DNA of 64,000 nucleotides from positions 40,544 to 104,543 of the forward strand of contig LQPU01000040.1 of the NCBI GenBank assembly GCA_002101905.1. Direction: 5' to 3'. The first letter of the stretch is position 1; each line of letters starts with the position of its first letter. Below are positions 24,838 through 33,356 of the stretch, piece by piece. The notes below the pieces were generated by a model. That model ran no database searches and was not told the origin of the DNA. It worked only from the letters and a program-made list of their open reading frames with translations. The position numbers and the translations under genes are program-made. This stretch comes from Mycobacterium shimoidei. Its GTDB lineage: Bacteria; Actinomycetota; Actinomycetes; Mycobacteriales; Mycobacteriaceae.

Positions 24838-26688
24838 GTGGAGGGCTGGTTGCAAGGGACTTCGTTCGGAAAATACCGGCTGCTCGAGTTGTTGGGTCGC
24901 GGCGGCATGGGCGAGGTGTGGCGCGCGTACGACACCGTCATCGACCGGGTCGTCGCGATCAAAATCTTGCCTCCGGAAATATCTCAGGATCCGGTGTTCC
25001 AGCAACGGTTCCGGCGGGAGGCCCATGCAGCCGCGGGGCTGAACAGCCCCCACGTCATACCGATCCACACCCACGGCGAAATCAACGGTCGCCTGTTTGT
25101 GGACATGCGGCTGATCGAGGGCCGTGACCTCCAATCGATACTGGCCCACGGGCCAATACCGGCCCACCGGGCCGTGCGCATTATCGAGCAGATCGCGAGG
25201 GCCTTGCAGGCCGCGCACAAAGCGGGATTACTGCACCGAGATGTCAAGCCGTCCAACATTTTGCTCGACGACGACGATTTCGCGTATCTGATCGATTTCG
25301 GAATTGCCCGTGCAGCAGGTGAACTGGGGTTGACAGCGGCCGGCGATGTGATCGGAACCTTCCATTACATGGCCCCTGAACGCTTTGGCAACGCGCAGGT
25401 GGACGCCCGCTCGGATATCTACTCGCTGGCCTGCGTGCTGTACGAATGCTTGACCGCACAGCACCCATTTCCCGGTGACAGCCTCGAACAACAAGTCCAC
25501 AACCACATCGCGGCTCCGCCACCGCGGCCGTCGGACATCAATCCCGGGGTGTCACGCAGCTTCGACCTGATCATCGCCAAGGGCATGGCCAAAAACCCCG
25601 CCGAGCGGTACACCTCGGCGGTGGAGTTGGCGCGCGCGGCTCAAGACGCCGTCACCGGCCCGATCAGCATCCCGGCGCCGTCGGTTCCACGGCAAACCGA
25701 TTGGGGGCAACGGCCGCCGCAGGACGGTTCACCCGCGACCGTCCAGACTCAGGCACCACGCTCGGTTGCCACCGCCGACCCGAAGTGGTCGGGCCCGCAT
25801 TCCCAACCGGGACCCGCGAAACCGCTGTGGCGCCGGCGCCCGGTGGTGCTCTCTATCACCGCCGCACTTGCCGCGGTCGTGATCCTCACCGGTGTGGCGG
25901 TCGCTGTCGGACATCACCACGAAGAGCGCGGCAATCCCCGCCAATCGACACTGCCGTTCACCGACCTTCGCGAACCGCAGGGCGTGTCGGTGGATTACGG
26001 CGGCACCGTGTACGTCGCCGACACGCTGCACAACCGGGTGCTGGCATTGCCGGCCGGCTCGACCAGCCCGGCCCAGCTGCCGTTCACCGGCCTGAACTAT
26101 CCGACCGGGGTGACAGCGGACAACAGCGGCACCGTCTACGTCACCGACGCCGGCAACGAGCGCGTACTGGTACTTCCGGCGGGCTCGAACACCCAGACGG
26201 AACTGCCGTTCACCGACCTTGGCAACCCGACCGGGGTGACCGTGGACGGCAGCCGCACCGTCTACGTCACCGACACGGAGAAGAACCGGGTGGTGTCGCT
26301 GCCCGCCGGATCGAACCGGCAGACCGAATTGCCGTTCAGCGGCCTCAACGGCCCGACCGGGGTGGTGGTCGACAATCGCGGGACCGTCTACGTCGCGGAC
26401 AGCGGCAACAACCGGATATTGGCTTTGACCGCGGGCTCGACCACGCCAGCCGAACTCCCGTTCACCGGTCTCAAGGACCCCGGCGGTGTGACGGTGGACC
26501 GTGAGGGTGCCGTCTACGTCACCGATAGCCAGAACAACCGAACGCTGAAACTGCCCGCCGGGTCGAGCACCCAGGAGGTATTGCCCTTCACCGGTCTCGA
26601 TTACCCCTGGGGTCTGGCGGTCGACGGCAATGGCACGGTGTACGTGTCGGGCCACGGGAACCAGGTCGTAGCACTGCGGCAGGAATAG
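24838..26688 (+). CDS. PknD-like Ser/Thr protein kinase with extracellular NHL beta-propeller
   Basis: A 616-residue receptor kinase. The cytoplasmic kinase domain (residues 10-280) has LLGRGGMGEVWRAYD, ATP-anchoring Lys42 in VAIKIL, HRD at 133-135, DFG Asp153 and the TFHYMAPERFG activation segment. After a proline-rich juxtamembrane linker there is one membrane segment (about 335-357), then from about residue 372 six blades of a repeat like LPFTGLNYPTGVTADNSGTV. This is the architecture of PknD, whose propeller is an extracellular sensor domain. The GTG start lies in a 187-base gap with no partner gene upstream. It may be PknD or a paralogue. Confidence 0.9.
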   Translation: MEGWLQGTSFGKYRLLELLGRGGMGEVWRAYDTVIDRVVAIKILPPEISQDPVFQQRFRREAHAAAGLNSPHVIPIHTHGEINGRLFVDMRLIEGRDLQSILAHGPIPAHRAVRIIEQIARALQAAHKAGLLHRDVKPSNILLDDDDFAYLIDFGIARAAGELGLTAAGDVIGTFHYMAPERFGNAQVDARSDIYSLACVLYECLTAQHPFPGDSLEQQVHNHIAAPPPRPSDINPGVSRSFDLIIAKGMAKNPAERYTSAVELARAAQDAVTGPISIPAPSVPRQTDWGQRPPQDGSPATVQTQAPRSVATADPKWSGPHSQPGPAKPLWRRRPVVLSITAALAAVVILTGVAVAVGHHHEERGNPRQSTLPFTDLREPQGVSVDYGGTVYVADTLHNRVLALPAGSTSPAQLPFTGLNYPTGVTADNSGTVYVTDAGNERVLVLPAGSNTQTELPFTDLGNPTGVTVDGSRTVYVTDTEKNRVVSLPAGSNRQTELPFSGLNGPTGVVVDNRGTVYVADSGNNRILALTAGSTTPAELPFTGLKDPGGVTVDREGAVYVTDSQNNRTLKLPAGSSTQEVLPFTGLDYPWGLAVDGNGTVYVSGHGNQVVALRQE

Positions 26689-26723
26689 TGCGCTACTGGC
26701 ACCCGCATTTCATAGCGCCTAAA

Positions 26724-26736
26724 ATCACAAAAATAG
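26724..26736. promoter_or_regulatory. 13-base motif upstream of the P450 operon, shared with 30333-30345
   Basis: ATCACAAAAATAG occurs here, 66 bases before the P450 start, and again upstream of the amidohydrolase gene at the far end of the same cluster. An AT-rich 13-mer is unlikely to recur by chance in this GC-rich DNA, so a shared regulator site is proposed. Confidence 0.4.
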
Positions 26737-26801
26737 CGCAATAAACTGGAGCGCGGTGACGGGTCAGATTTGTGGGTTTTTCTGCGCCGGAGGGCTTTTC
26801 G

Positions 26802-28058
26802 ATGATCGGGCGGGCGAACATCAACACTGATGTCGTCGTTGACTTCGATCATCACTCCGATGAGTTCAACCTCAACGAACTGCAGATCAACGCGGCTCTG
26901 CGACGCCGATGTCCGGTGGCGTGGAATCAGAATTACGGCGGATTCTGGTTCGTCACCAGTTACCAGGCGGTCTCACAAATCGCCCGGGACGGCGACACTT
27001 TCGCGCACAAATATGAGCCGAACGCGCCGGACGGCGTCGACTATCAGGGCGAAATGGGCGTGCCGCGTCCCGAAGGCCAGCCGGCTCTGGGCATCGGGGA
27101 AGTCGACGGTCCCTACCACCAGGCGCTGCGACGGGCGCTTGCCCCGTTCTTCTCCCCCGGCGCCGTCGAGAAGATGCGGCCGTTCATGGTCCAGTCAGCG
27201 CACCGGTTTCTCGATCAGCGGATCGCCGATGGGCGGATGGACCTCGTGCTCGACTACGCCAGTCCGGTCCCGGCAATCCTCACCATGAGATTGATGGGCC
27301 TGCCCCACGACAGTTGGCAGCGTTACGCCAACCTATTTCACTCGGTCATGGCCGTTCCTCAGGACAGCGACGAGTACGCAACGGCCATAGCTGAAGTCCC
27401 CGCAATGATGGACGAGCTGCTGCAGTTCGCGGCGACCAGGCGCGCGGATCCGGGGGACGACCTGACCAGCTTCCTCGTCCGGTTCGAATTCGATGGCAAG
27501 CGCCTCGACGATCGGCAGGTTCTCGACATTCTCTGGAACCTGATCGGTGGTGGCGTGGACACCACGACGTCGCAGACCGCACTGAGTCTGCTCCACCTCG
27601 GGACGCACCCGGATCTTCGGCAACAACTCATCGACCGCCCAGACCTCTACCGCACCGCGGTCGATGAGTTTCTGCGGTACTTTTCGGTCAATCAGCAACT
27701 GAGCCGGACCGTCACTTGCGACACCGTTCTCGGGGGGCAACACCTTCAGCGCAACGACCGGGTCATCATCAGTTGGCTCGCCGCCAACCACGACGAGCAC
27801 GAGTTCGACCGGCCCGACGAAATCGTTCTGGACCGGGCACCCAACCGGCATCTTGCTTTCGGTCTCGGGCCGCATCGATGCATCGGGTCGCATCTGGCGC
27901 GGGCCATGTTCGAGGTGATGCTCAAGGCAGTGCTCGACCGCATCCCCGACTATCAGGTCGACCTCGCCGGGGTCGATGAGTATCTCGGCAACCCGAGCAT
28001 GACCGGGCTGGGGAAACTGCCGGTCACCTTCACCCCTGGAGAACGACGCCATGACTGA
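26802..28058 (+). CDS. Cytochrome P450 (family not assigned)
   Basis: A 418-residue P450 with the I-helix NLIGGGVDTTTSQTAL, the ExxR helix as VDEFLRYF, and the heme cysteine in FGLGPHRCIGSHLAR. It lacks the sequence signatures of CYP124 and CYP144 found elsewhere in the window. GGAGGG at 26789-26794 selects ATG 26802 over a GTG ten codons upstream. Its end overlaps the SnoaL-like gene by eight bases, so the two are one operon; an aldolase and an amidohydrolase converge on them, suggesting a small-molecule catabolic set. Confidence 0.9.
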   Translation: MIGRANINTDVVVDFDHHSDEFNLNELQINAALRRRCPVAWNQNYGGFWFVTSYQAVSQIARDGDTFAHKYEPNAPDGVDYQGEMGVPRPEGQPALGIGEVDGPYHQALRRALAPFFSPGAVEKMRPFMVQSAHRFLDQRIADGRMDLVLDYASPVPAILTMRLMGLPHDSWQRYANLFHSVMAVPQDSDEYATAIAEVPAMMDELLQFAATRRADPGDDLTSFLVRFEFDGKRLDDRQVLDILWNLIGGGVDTTTSQTALSLLHLGTHPDLRQQLIDRPDLYRTAVDEFLRYFSVNQQLSRTVTCDTVLGGQHLQRNDRVIISWLAANHDEHEFDRPDEIVLDRAPNRHLAFGLGPHRCIGSHLARAMFEVMLKAVLDRIPDYQVDLAGVDEYLGNPSMTGLGKLPVTFTPGERRHD

Positions 28059-28446
28059 ACACACCGGCGACGCAGTCGAGCGCTACCTGACGTGCATGGC
28101 TGCCCATGATTGGGATGGCCTGGCCGACACCATTACCGATTCCGGCCTGACCCGGGAGGGTCCGTTCTGTGATCGCGTGGAGGGTAAGCAGAACTACGTC
28201 ACGTTCCTGCGCAAGATCATTACTTCGCTCAAGGGCTACGAGCTGAAGGTGCAGCGGGTGTCGCACGTCTCGGATCGGGTGTCGTACGTCGAGCTGACCG
28301 AGAGCTTCGAGATCGACGGCGCGCGCACAAAATATCCGGAGTGCATTCTGTTCGAACGCGGCGACGACGGCCTGATCACTCACGTCAGTGTGTTCATCAA
28401 GCGGCCCGGCGCCGACGCCCCGGTGCCCGGCGGCAAGGCGACCTGA
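28051..28446 (+). CDS. SnoaL-like (NTF2-fold) protein
   Basis: A 131-residue protein of the SnoaL/NTF2 fold: the N-terminal helix VERYLTCMAAHDWDGLADTI, then GPFCDRVEGKQNYVTFLRKI and the sheet region VSYVELTESFEIDG. These proteins act as small isomerases, hydrolases or cyclases. It overlaps the upstream P450 gene by eight bases and abuts the convergent aldolase stop. It may act on the P450 product; substrate unknown. Confidence 0.8.
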   Translation: MTEHTGDAVERYLTCMAAHDWDGLADTITDSGLTREGPFCDRVEGKQNYVTFLRKIITSLKGYELKVQRVSHVSDRVSYVELTESFEIDGARTKYPECILFERGDDGLITHVSVFIKRPGADAPVPGGKAT

Positions 28447-29212
28447 TCAGTTCAAGACACTGGCATCGCGACGCAGCTCGCGACGAGCCATCGCCGCGAA
28501 CAGCCCGGTGAATGGATGGGTATTGAAAAAGTCGCCGTAGGTGCGCGCCGCGTCGCGATTCATCGGTACGCCGCCTCCGGCTGCGGCGATACGCCAGGCC
28601 TGGCGGCAGCGCCATTCGAAGGACATTGCCCGCAGGTAGGCCTGTTCGATGTCTTCGCCGAGTACGACCACGCCGTGATTGGCCAGTAGGCCGACATTGG
28701 CCTCGCCGATGGCCTTGGCCACCGCTCGAGCGTTACCGGCATCGTCGACCGTGCCCCAATACTCGTCGTACACCGCCACGCCGCCGTGGTAGAGAGCCCC
28801 GGTCTGGTCGTAGATCTCCGGTGCGCGGCCGATATCGGCCCACACCGTTCCCCACCGCGAATGGTTGTGGATCGCCACCGCGATATCGGTACGGGCGCGG
28901 TGCAATTCAACGTGCAGCGTGATCGCGGGCGGTGATCGTCCACCGGCCGCCGATCTCGTTACCGTCGGCATCCATGGACATGATGTCGCTGGCTGTGACC
29001 TCGTCCCAGGTCAGTCCGAAGGGGTTCACCAGGAACGTGCCATCGGGCTGTTTGTAGGTGATGTGGCCGGCGAGATGATCGTCGTAGCCCTCGGCGAACA
29101 GGCAGCGGCACAGCAGCGCCAGCTCCTGCGCGGGGGTCAGCTCGGGCAGCGGCGGTGCGATGGGCTTGGTGACGACCATCGCTCGCATCGGGGTCGGGCT
29201 TGTCACGTTCAC
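28447..29212 (-). pseudogene. Class II aldolase/adducin-family gene split by a single-base frameshift
   Basis: Two overlapping minus-strand frames make one class II aldolase. The first (GTG 29212) holds the N-terminal half, with LFAEGYDDHLAGHITY and NPFGLTWDEVTASDI. The second holds the C-terminal half, with the zinc-ligand region HVELHRARTDIAVAIHNHSR and LLANHGVVVLGEDI. Continuity is restored by removing one base near 28927-28934, which joins GRWTIT to PAITLHVELH. The start overlaps the amidohydrolase stop (GTGA), so it was the second gene of that operon. It is either a recent pseudogene or a sequencing error. Confidence 0.8.
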
Positions 29213-30303
29213 CTACCGAGGATCTGCCGGAGGCGATCGCCGTAGAACGCTAACGCGTTGTCGGCCAATATCTTTCGCTCCAGTTGTTCGCCGAGCCCGC
29301 GCTCCTTGACGCTTTTGACCGCGCCCGGGTACACGGCATCGTGGTGCGGGTAGTCGGATGCGAACATCACGTTGTTGGCCCAGCCCTGCTCAAGAGTCGA
29401 CGCCAGGCCGGGCTCCTCGATCTCGAAGGTAAGCCACGAGCGGGTGTTGATGACGCCATCCGGATTTCCCCCTCGATAGTCGTCGCGGGCGAGTTCGTAA
29501 TGCTCTTCGATGCGGTCCACCCAAGTCGGCGCCCACCCGCAGCCGGCTTCCAAAAATCCGACCCGTAGTGCCGGGAAGCGTTGGTAAATGCCGGCCAAGG
29601 TGACGTTGACCATGGCGGTCATCTGCTCGAATACGTGGCTGACGATGTGGCAGCCGGCGTAGCTGAACATGCGGTCAACGCCCACGGTATCGATGCCGGA
29701 CAGGTAGGCCTCGTGCAAGGCCACCGGGACGTCGAGTTGCTGAGCCGTCTGCCAGAGCACATCGAAGTCGGGATGGTCCGCAGTACGCCCGCCGATCCGG
29801 TTGGGCCGCATGACGCCGCCGACGAAGCCGTGGGTGCTGACGGCGCGATCCAGTTCGGCCTCCGCAAGGTGCGGATCTTGTTGGGGCAGCAGCGCAATCC
29901 CGATCAGGCGCTTCGGGTCGGTGGCGCAGTAGCGGGCCAGCCAGTCGTTGTACGCCACGCACAGCGCCGCCGCGATGTCGGGATGCTCCACCAAGCCGAA
30001 CATCAGCCCGACGCTCGGATAGAGCACGGCGGCGTCGATGCCCTCGTCGTCGAGAACCTGCAGGCGGAGCTTCGGGTCGCGGCCGCCTTCGCGTCGTACA
30101 CCTCCGGCGGACACGTGATTCTGCAGGCCGCCGGGGAACGGATACTTCGACCGCCAGAGCTTGCCTTCGATGCGATAGGTGACGAAGCCACCGGCCTCGG
30201 CGACGAACTGCATGGCGCTGTCCCGCATCACCGACGGGATCGCTTCGACCAATTCGGAAAGCGTCTCTTCGACATGCCCGTCGGCGTCGATCACCAATGA
30301 CAT
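29209..30303 (-). CDS. Amidohydrolase 2-family metal-dependent hydrolase
   Basis: A 364-residue TIM-barrel hydrolase of the ACMSD/amidohydrolase 2 group. It begins SLVIDADGHVEE, replacing the usual DxHxH with DADGH as in many actinobacterial members, has VALHEAYLSG with a metal-ligand-type histidine, and ends with the conserved MFASDYPHHDAVYPGA. Such enzymes are decarboxylases or hydrolases of ring-derived acids. It leads an operon with the frameshifted aldolase. GTGAGGG precedes the ATG, and the 13-base motif shared with the P450 promoter lies 30 bases upstream of the start. Confidence 0.88.
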   Translation of the reverse strand: MSLVIDADGHVEETLSELVEAIPSVMRDSAMQFVAEAGGFVTYRIEGKLWRSKYPFPGGLQNHVSAGGVRREGGRDPKLRLQVLDDEGIDAAVLYPSVGLMFGLVEHPDIAAALCVAYNDWLARYCATDPKRLIGIALLPQQDPHLAEAELDRAVSTHGFVGGVMRPNRIGGRTADHPDFDVLWQTAQQLDVPVALHEAYLSGIDTVGVDRMFSYAGCHIVSHVFEQMTAMVNVTLAGIYQRFPALRVGFLEAGCGWAPTWVDRIEEHYELARDDYRGGNPDGVINTRSWLTFEIEEPGLASTLEQGWANNVMFASDYPHHDAVYPGAVKSVKERGLGEQLERKILADNALAFYGDRLRQILGR

Positions 30304-30332
30304 CGGACCCTCACCAGGCGGTCGTTACATAG

Positions 30333-30345
30333 ATCACAAAAATAG
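30333..30345. promoter_or_regulatory. Second copy of the 13-base motif, upstream of the amidohydrolase gene
   Basis: ATCACAAAAATAG, identical to 26724-26736, lies in the divergent gap between the amidohydrolase (start 30303) and the antiporter (start about 30416). It is in the opposite orientation relative to the amidohydrolase compared with the P450 copy. Confidence 0.4.
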
Positions 30346-30415
30346 TAATGTTTGCCGGGAGCGTCAACCAAAGGGCGCCGATCACGTCACATCGCCCATA
30401 CAGGAAGATGTGGGC

Positions 30416-32008
30416 GTGTTCGGGCTAGTCGTCATCGTTGCGCTTGTTGCCACCGTGGTTCTGGGAACCCTTCTCGGCCAGCGCTACCGGGTGGGCCCCC
30501 CGGTTTTGCTCATCGTGCTCGGCGCCCTACTGGGTTTGATCCCCCGGTTCGGCGAAACCCGGCTGGACGGCGAAATCGTGCTGCTGCTGTTCCTGCCGGC
30601 GATTCTGTACTGGGAGAGCATTAACACCAGCTTCCGGGAGATCCGCGCGAATCTGCGGGTCATCGTGCTGTTCAGCGTGGGCCTGGTGATCGCGACCGCG
30701 GTGGCGGTGTCGTGGACGGCGCGAGCGCTCGGCATGGAACCACACGCAGCGACGGTGCTTGGCGCGGTGCTCTCCCCCACCGACGCCGCCGCGGTGGCCG
30801 GTCTGGCGAAGCACTTACCGCGCCGGCCCCTGACCGTTTTGCGCGCCGAGAGCATCATCAACGACGGCACCGCGCTGGTGCTGTTCGGCGTGACCGTCGC
30901 CGTCGCGACCGGCAGCCCGGCAATCGGCCCGGCCGACCTGGTCGGCCGCTTCGTCGGGTCCTACCTCGGCGGTATCGCCGCAGGGTTAGTGGTCGGCACA
31001 CTGGTGACGGTGCTGCGCCGCCGAATCGACGCGCCGCTCGAAGAAGGTGCCCTGTCCCTGCTGACACCGTTCGCGGCGTTCCTGCTTGCCGAAACTATCC
31101 ACTGCAGCGGTGTCGTCGCAGTGCTGGTGTCCGCGCTGGTGTTGACTTACGTTGGGCCACGCGTAATTCGGGCTCGCTCCCGCCTCGAGGCGTACGCGTT
31201 CTGGGACATTGCGACATTTGTGATCAACGGCTCGCTGTGGGTGTTCGTAGGGGTCCAGATCCCGCGTGCGGTGCACGGCATTTCCCGTGTCGGTGACGGA
31301 CTGCACCACGCTGTGCTGCTGGCTCTCGCCGTGACCGGAGTCGTCATCGCGACTCGGATTGCCTGGGTCCACATCACCACCACGCTGATCCGTGCCGTGG
31401 ACCGCCGCGAGGTGCAGCGTGAGCGACGCGTCGATTGGCGCCAGCGCGCGGTCTCCAGCTGGGCGGGATTCCGCGGAGCGGTGTCACTGGCCGCCGCACT
31501 GGCCGTCCCCCTGACGACTCACAGCGGTGCGGCTTTCCCGGATCGCAACCTGATCATTTTCGTCGTGACCGTCGTGATCCTGGTGACGGTCCTAGTGCAA
31601 GGAAGCACGTTGCCCGCGGTCGTCCGCTGGGCTCGAATGCCCGAAGATGTCGCGCACGCGGACGAATTGCAGCTGGCCCGTACCCGCAGCGTCGAAGCCG
31701 CGCTGGAAGCATTGCCGAAGGTGGCCGGTCAGCTCAACGTCGATCCGGAGCTGTTGAGCCGATTGCAGAAGGAGTACGAAGAGCAGGCCGCGCTCGTCGC
31801 GTCGAGCGCCGTCGACTCCGGGCCGGACGACGTGGCCGAGCGCAACGAGTTGGTTCGCCGGGTGCGCCTTGGGGTGCTCGAGCACAAGCGCCGAGCCGTC
31901 ACCGAGCTTCGCGACCAAAATCGGATAGACGACATAGTGTTGCGTGAGTTGCAGACAGCGATGGATCTCGAGGAACTGCTGCTCCTCGATGACGCCGATG
32001 CCGATTGA
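30416..32008 (+). CDS. Na+/H+ antiporter, CPA1 (NhaP/YjcE) family
   Basis: A membrane protein of about 530 residues that would exchange monovalent cations for protons. Around a dozen hydrophobic segments cover residues 1-410; family blocks include FLPAILYWESINTSFREI, AVLSPTDAAAVAGL (the core ion-binding region), ESIINDGTALVLFGV and WAGFRGAVSLAAALAVP. A charged cytoplasmic helical tail of about 120 residues follows. The frame is open far upstream, but that part lies in the amidohydrolase; GTG 30416 has AGGAAG eight bases upstream. M. tuberculosis Rv2287 is the likely counterpart. Confidence 0.88.
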   Translation: MFGLVVIVALVATVVLGTLLGQRYRVGPPVLLIVLGALLGLIPRFGETRLDGEIVLLLFLPAILYWESINTSFREIRANLRVIVLFSVGLVIATAVAVSWTARALGMEPHAATVLGAVLSPTDAAAVAGLAKHLPRRPLTVLRAESIINDGTALVLFGVTVAVATGSPAIGPADLVGRFVGSYLGGIAAGLVVGTLVTVLRRRIDAPLEEGALSLLTPFAAFLLAETIHCSGVVAVLVSALVLTYVGPRVIRARSRLEAYAFWDIATFVINGSLWVFVGVQIPRAVHGISRVGDGLHHAVLLALAVTGVVIATRIAWVHITTTLIRAVDRREVQRERRVDWRQRAVSSWAGFRGAVSLAAALAVPLTTHSGAAFPDRNLIIFVVTVVILVTVLVQGSTLPAVVRWARMPEDVAHADELQLARTRSVEAALEALPKVAGQLNVDPELLSRLQKEYEEQAALVASSAVDSGPDDVAERNELVRRVRLGVLEHKRRAVTELRDQNRIDDIVLRELQTAMDLEELLLLDDADAD

Positions 32009-32046
32009 CGCCGCCGGTCCCTTTGGACCTTTGGAAAGGAAGCCAG

Positions 32047-32655
32047 ATGAAGACATTTCCACTGACCGCGATCGCTGGAGTCGCTGCAGCGTCCGCGCTG
32101 ATGGGATCGACGGCTGGCTGCCACAACGATGCGAAAGCACCGGCCCCGTCATCGGAGGCGGGTAACGCGACGAGCACCGGCCACACCACGGCGCCGCCGC
32201 AGCCGACCATGGACTACACCAAGTTGCTGATCCGCGCCGAGGACATCGATGCACCCGAGCAGTTCACCGCAAGCCCAGCCGTGGCGAATCCCAACGGCCA
32301 GCAGGGCGCGGCCACCACGTTCAGCGACGACGACGGTAGTCATATCATCCGCGACACCATCGTGATCCTGCCGGATCCCGCCGCCGCGGCGAATGCACTC
32401 GATGCGGCCAAGAGCGCGCCGCCCGGCTCGATCAGCGGGACGCCCAAGCCCGCCAACGTCGGAGCGGGCGGTACGACGATTTCGGGGGACCTACCGGACA
32501 AGTCCAAGGGCGTGACCGTCCTGTTGTTCACCGAGGGCAAAGCGTTTGTCACGCTCGAATTCGACGGGCCCACCGGTATGGAGGCGCCGCCTGAGTTCGT
32601 GACTGCCGTCGGTCAAAAACAGGACACCGCAATCAAAAACGGGCTGCACCCCTGA
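32047..32655 (+). CDS. Putative lipoprotein
   Basis: A 202-residue lipoprotein with an N-terminal signal ending in the lipobox STAGC (Cys at about 27). A Thr/Ser/Pro-rich linker precedes a compact domain starting MDYTKLLIRAEDID. The same opening (threshold-like TKLLI..EDI..P) is seen in several mycobacterial lipoproteins of unknown function. GGAAAGGA precedes the ATG. It follows the antiporter by 38 bases, possibly co-transcribed, and converges on the PknH-like lipoprotein with four bases between stops. Confidence 0.8.
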   Translation: MKTFPLTAIAGVAAASALMGSTAGCHNDAKAPAPSSEAGNATSTGHTTAPPQPTMDYTKLLIRAEDIDAPEQFTASPAVANPNGQQGAATTFSDDDGSHIIRDTIVILPDPAAAANALDAAKSAPPGSISGTPKPANVGAGGTTISGDLPDKSKGVTVLLFTEGKAFVTLEFDGPTGMEAPPEFVTAVGQKQDTAIKNGLHP

Positions 32656-32659
32656 CGCC

Positions 32660-33352
32660 CTACTTGGCCGGAATTCTGGCAGCGATCTGATTGGCGAGAT
32701 CGACAGCAGAGTTCTTCGGGTCGGGACTGCAGGTATTGACATCGACGATGACGTTGTTCTTGAGCTGCAGCGCCCGCCCACAGGCCCATCCCGGGGCCTT
32801 CGCGTCCTGTTGCGTTGCAACCACGCTCAGCACGCCATTGCTATTCGAGACCGGACCGGGCTTCCATTTGGTCCCCGACTGGACATGGGTGTATTCATGA
32901 CAGGCCGGCCACTGTTTGGCTGATGCGGCGAAAAACGCGCCGGCTTGCTTGGCCGTGGGGAATAACACCACCGCCTGCTCCGCGAAATGGGTGAAGTTAT
33001 CCCCGTCGTTGAGCGCCTGGTCGCGCACGGCGGTGAACCCGCTGTCGGCATAAACCTGGGCCTGGGCCGAACCGTCAATCGCCAGGCATTCCCTGGGCTG
33101 CATCGTGGCGGCGTCGTCGGACATCGTGTCGTGTTTTTTGGTGATCGCCATTTTGTCCGTCCCCATCACGGGGTTGATCTGCTCGGGGCTGAGCAAAAAC
33201 GTGTCGATCTCGCGCTCCACCACCGGACGCGGGATGAAGGTTGTGGTGGTTGTGGTCGACGACTTGGCGGTGTCCTGGTCGCTGCCGTTGCTACAGGCGG
33301 TCATGACAATGCAGACGCTGGCGGCGGCTGCAGCGCCTATTAGTCGGCTCAT
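32660..33352 (-). CDS. Lipoprotein with PknH-like extracellular sensor domain
   Basis: A 230-residue lipoprotein (signal with lipobox VMTAC) whose mature part resembles the extracellular domain of PknH: LLSPEQINPVMGTDKMAI, MQPRECLAIDGSAQAQVY, WPACHEYTH and WACGRALQLKNNVIVDVN, with four cysteines in the domain that could form the two family disulfides. Such free-standing sensor domains (for example LppH) have no kinase. ATG 33352 lies four bases after the stop of the upstream synthetase gene, so they are one operon. Confidence 0.85.
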   Translation of the reverse strand: MSRLIGAAAAASVCIVMTACSNGSDQDTAKSSTTTTTTFIPRPVVEREIDTFLLSPEQINPVMGTDKMAITKKHDTMSDDAATMQPRECLAIDGSAQAQVYADSGFTAVRDQALNDGDNFTHFAEQAVVLFPTAKQAGAFFAASAKQWPACHEYTHVQSGTKWKPGPVSNSNGVLSVVATQQDAKAPGWACGRALQLKNNVIVDVNTCSPDPKNSAVDLANQIAARIPAK

Positions 33353-33356
33353 CCGA

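Noticed and set aside
25951..26688. DNA-level tandem repeats in the kinase gene
   Set aside because: The repetition is protein-level (NHL propeller blades); the DNA copies are diverged and need no separate explanation.
32013..32030. Small hairpin GGTCC-CTTT-GGACC after the antiporter gene as terminator
   Set aside because: A five-base stem without a U-tract, and the lipoprotein gene follows 38 bases later in the same direction; too weak to call.
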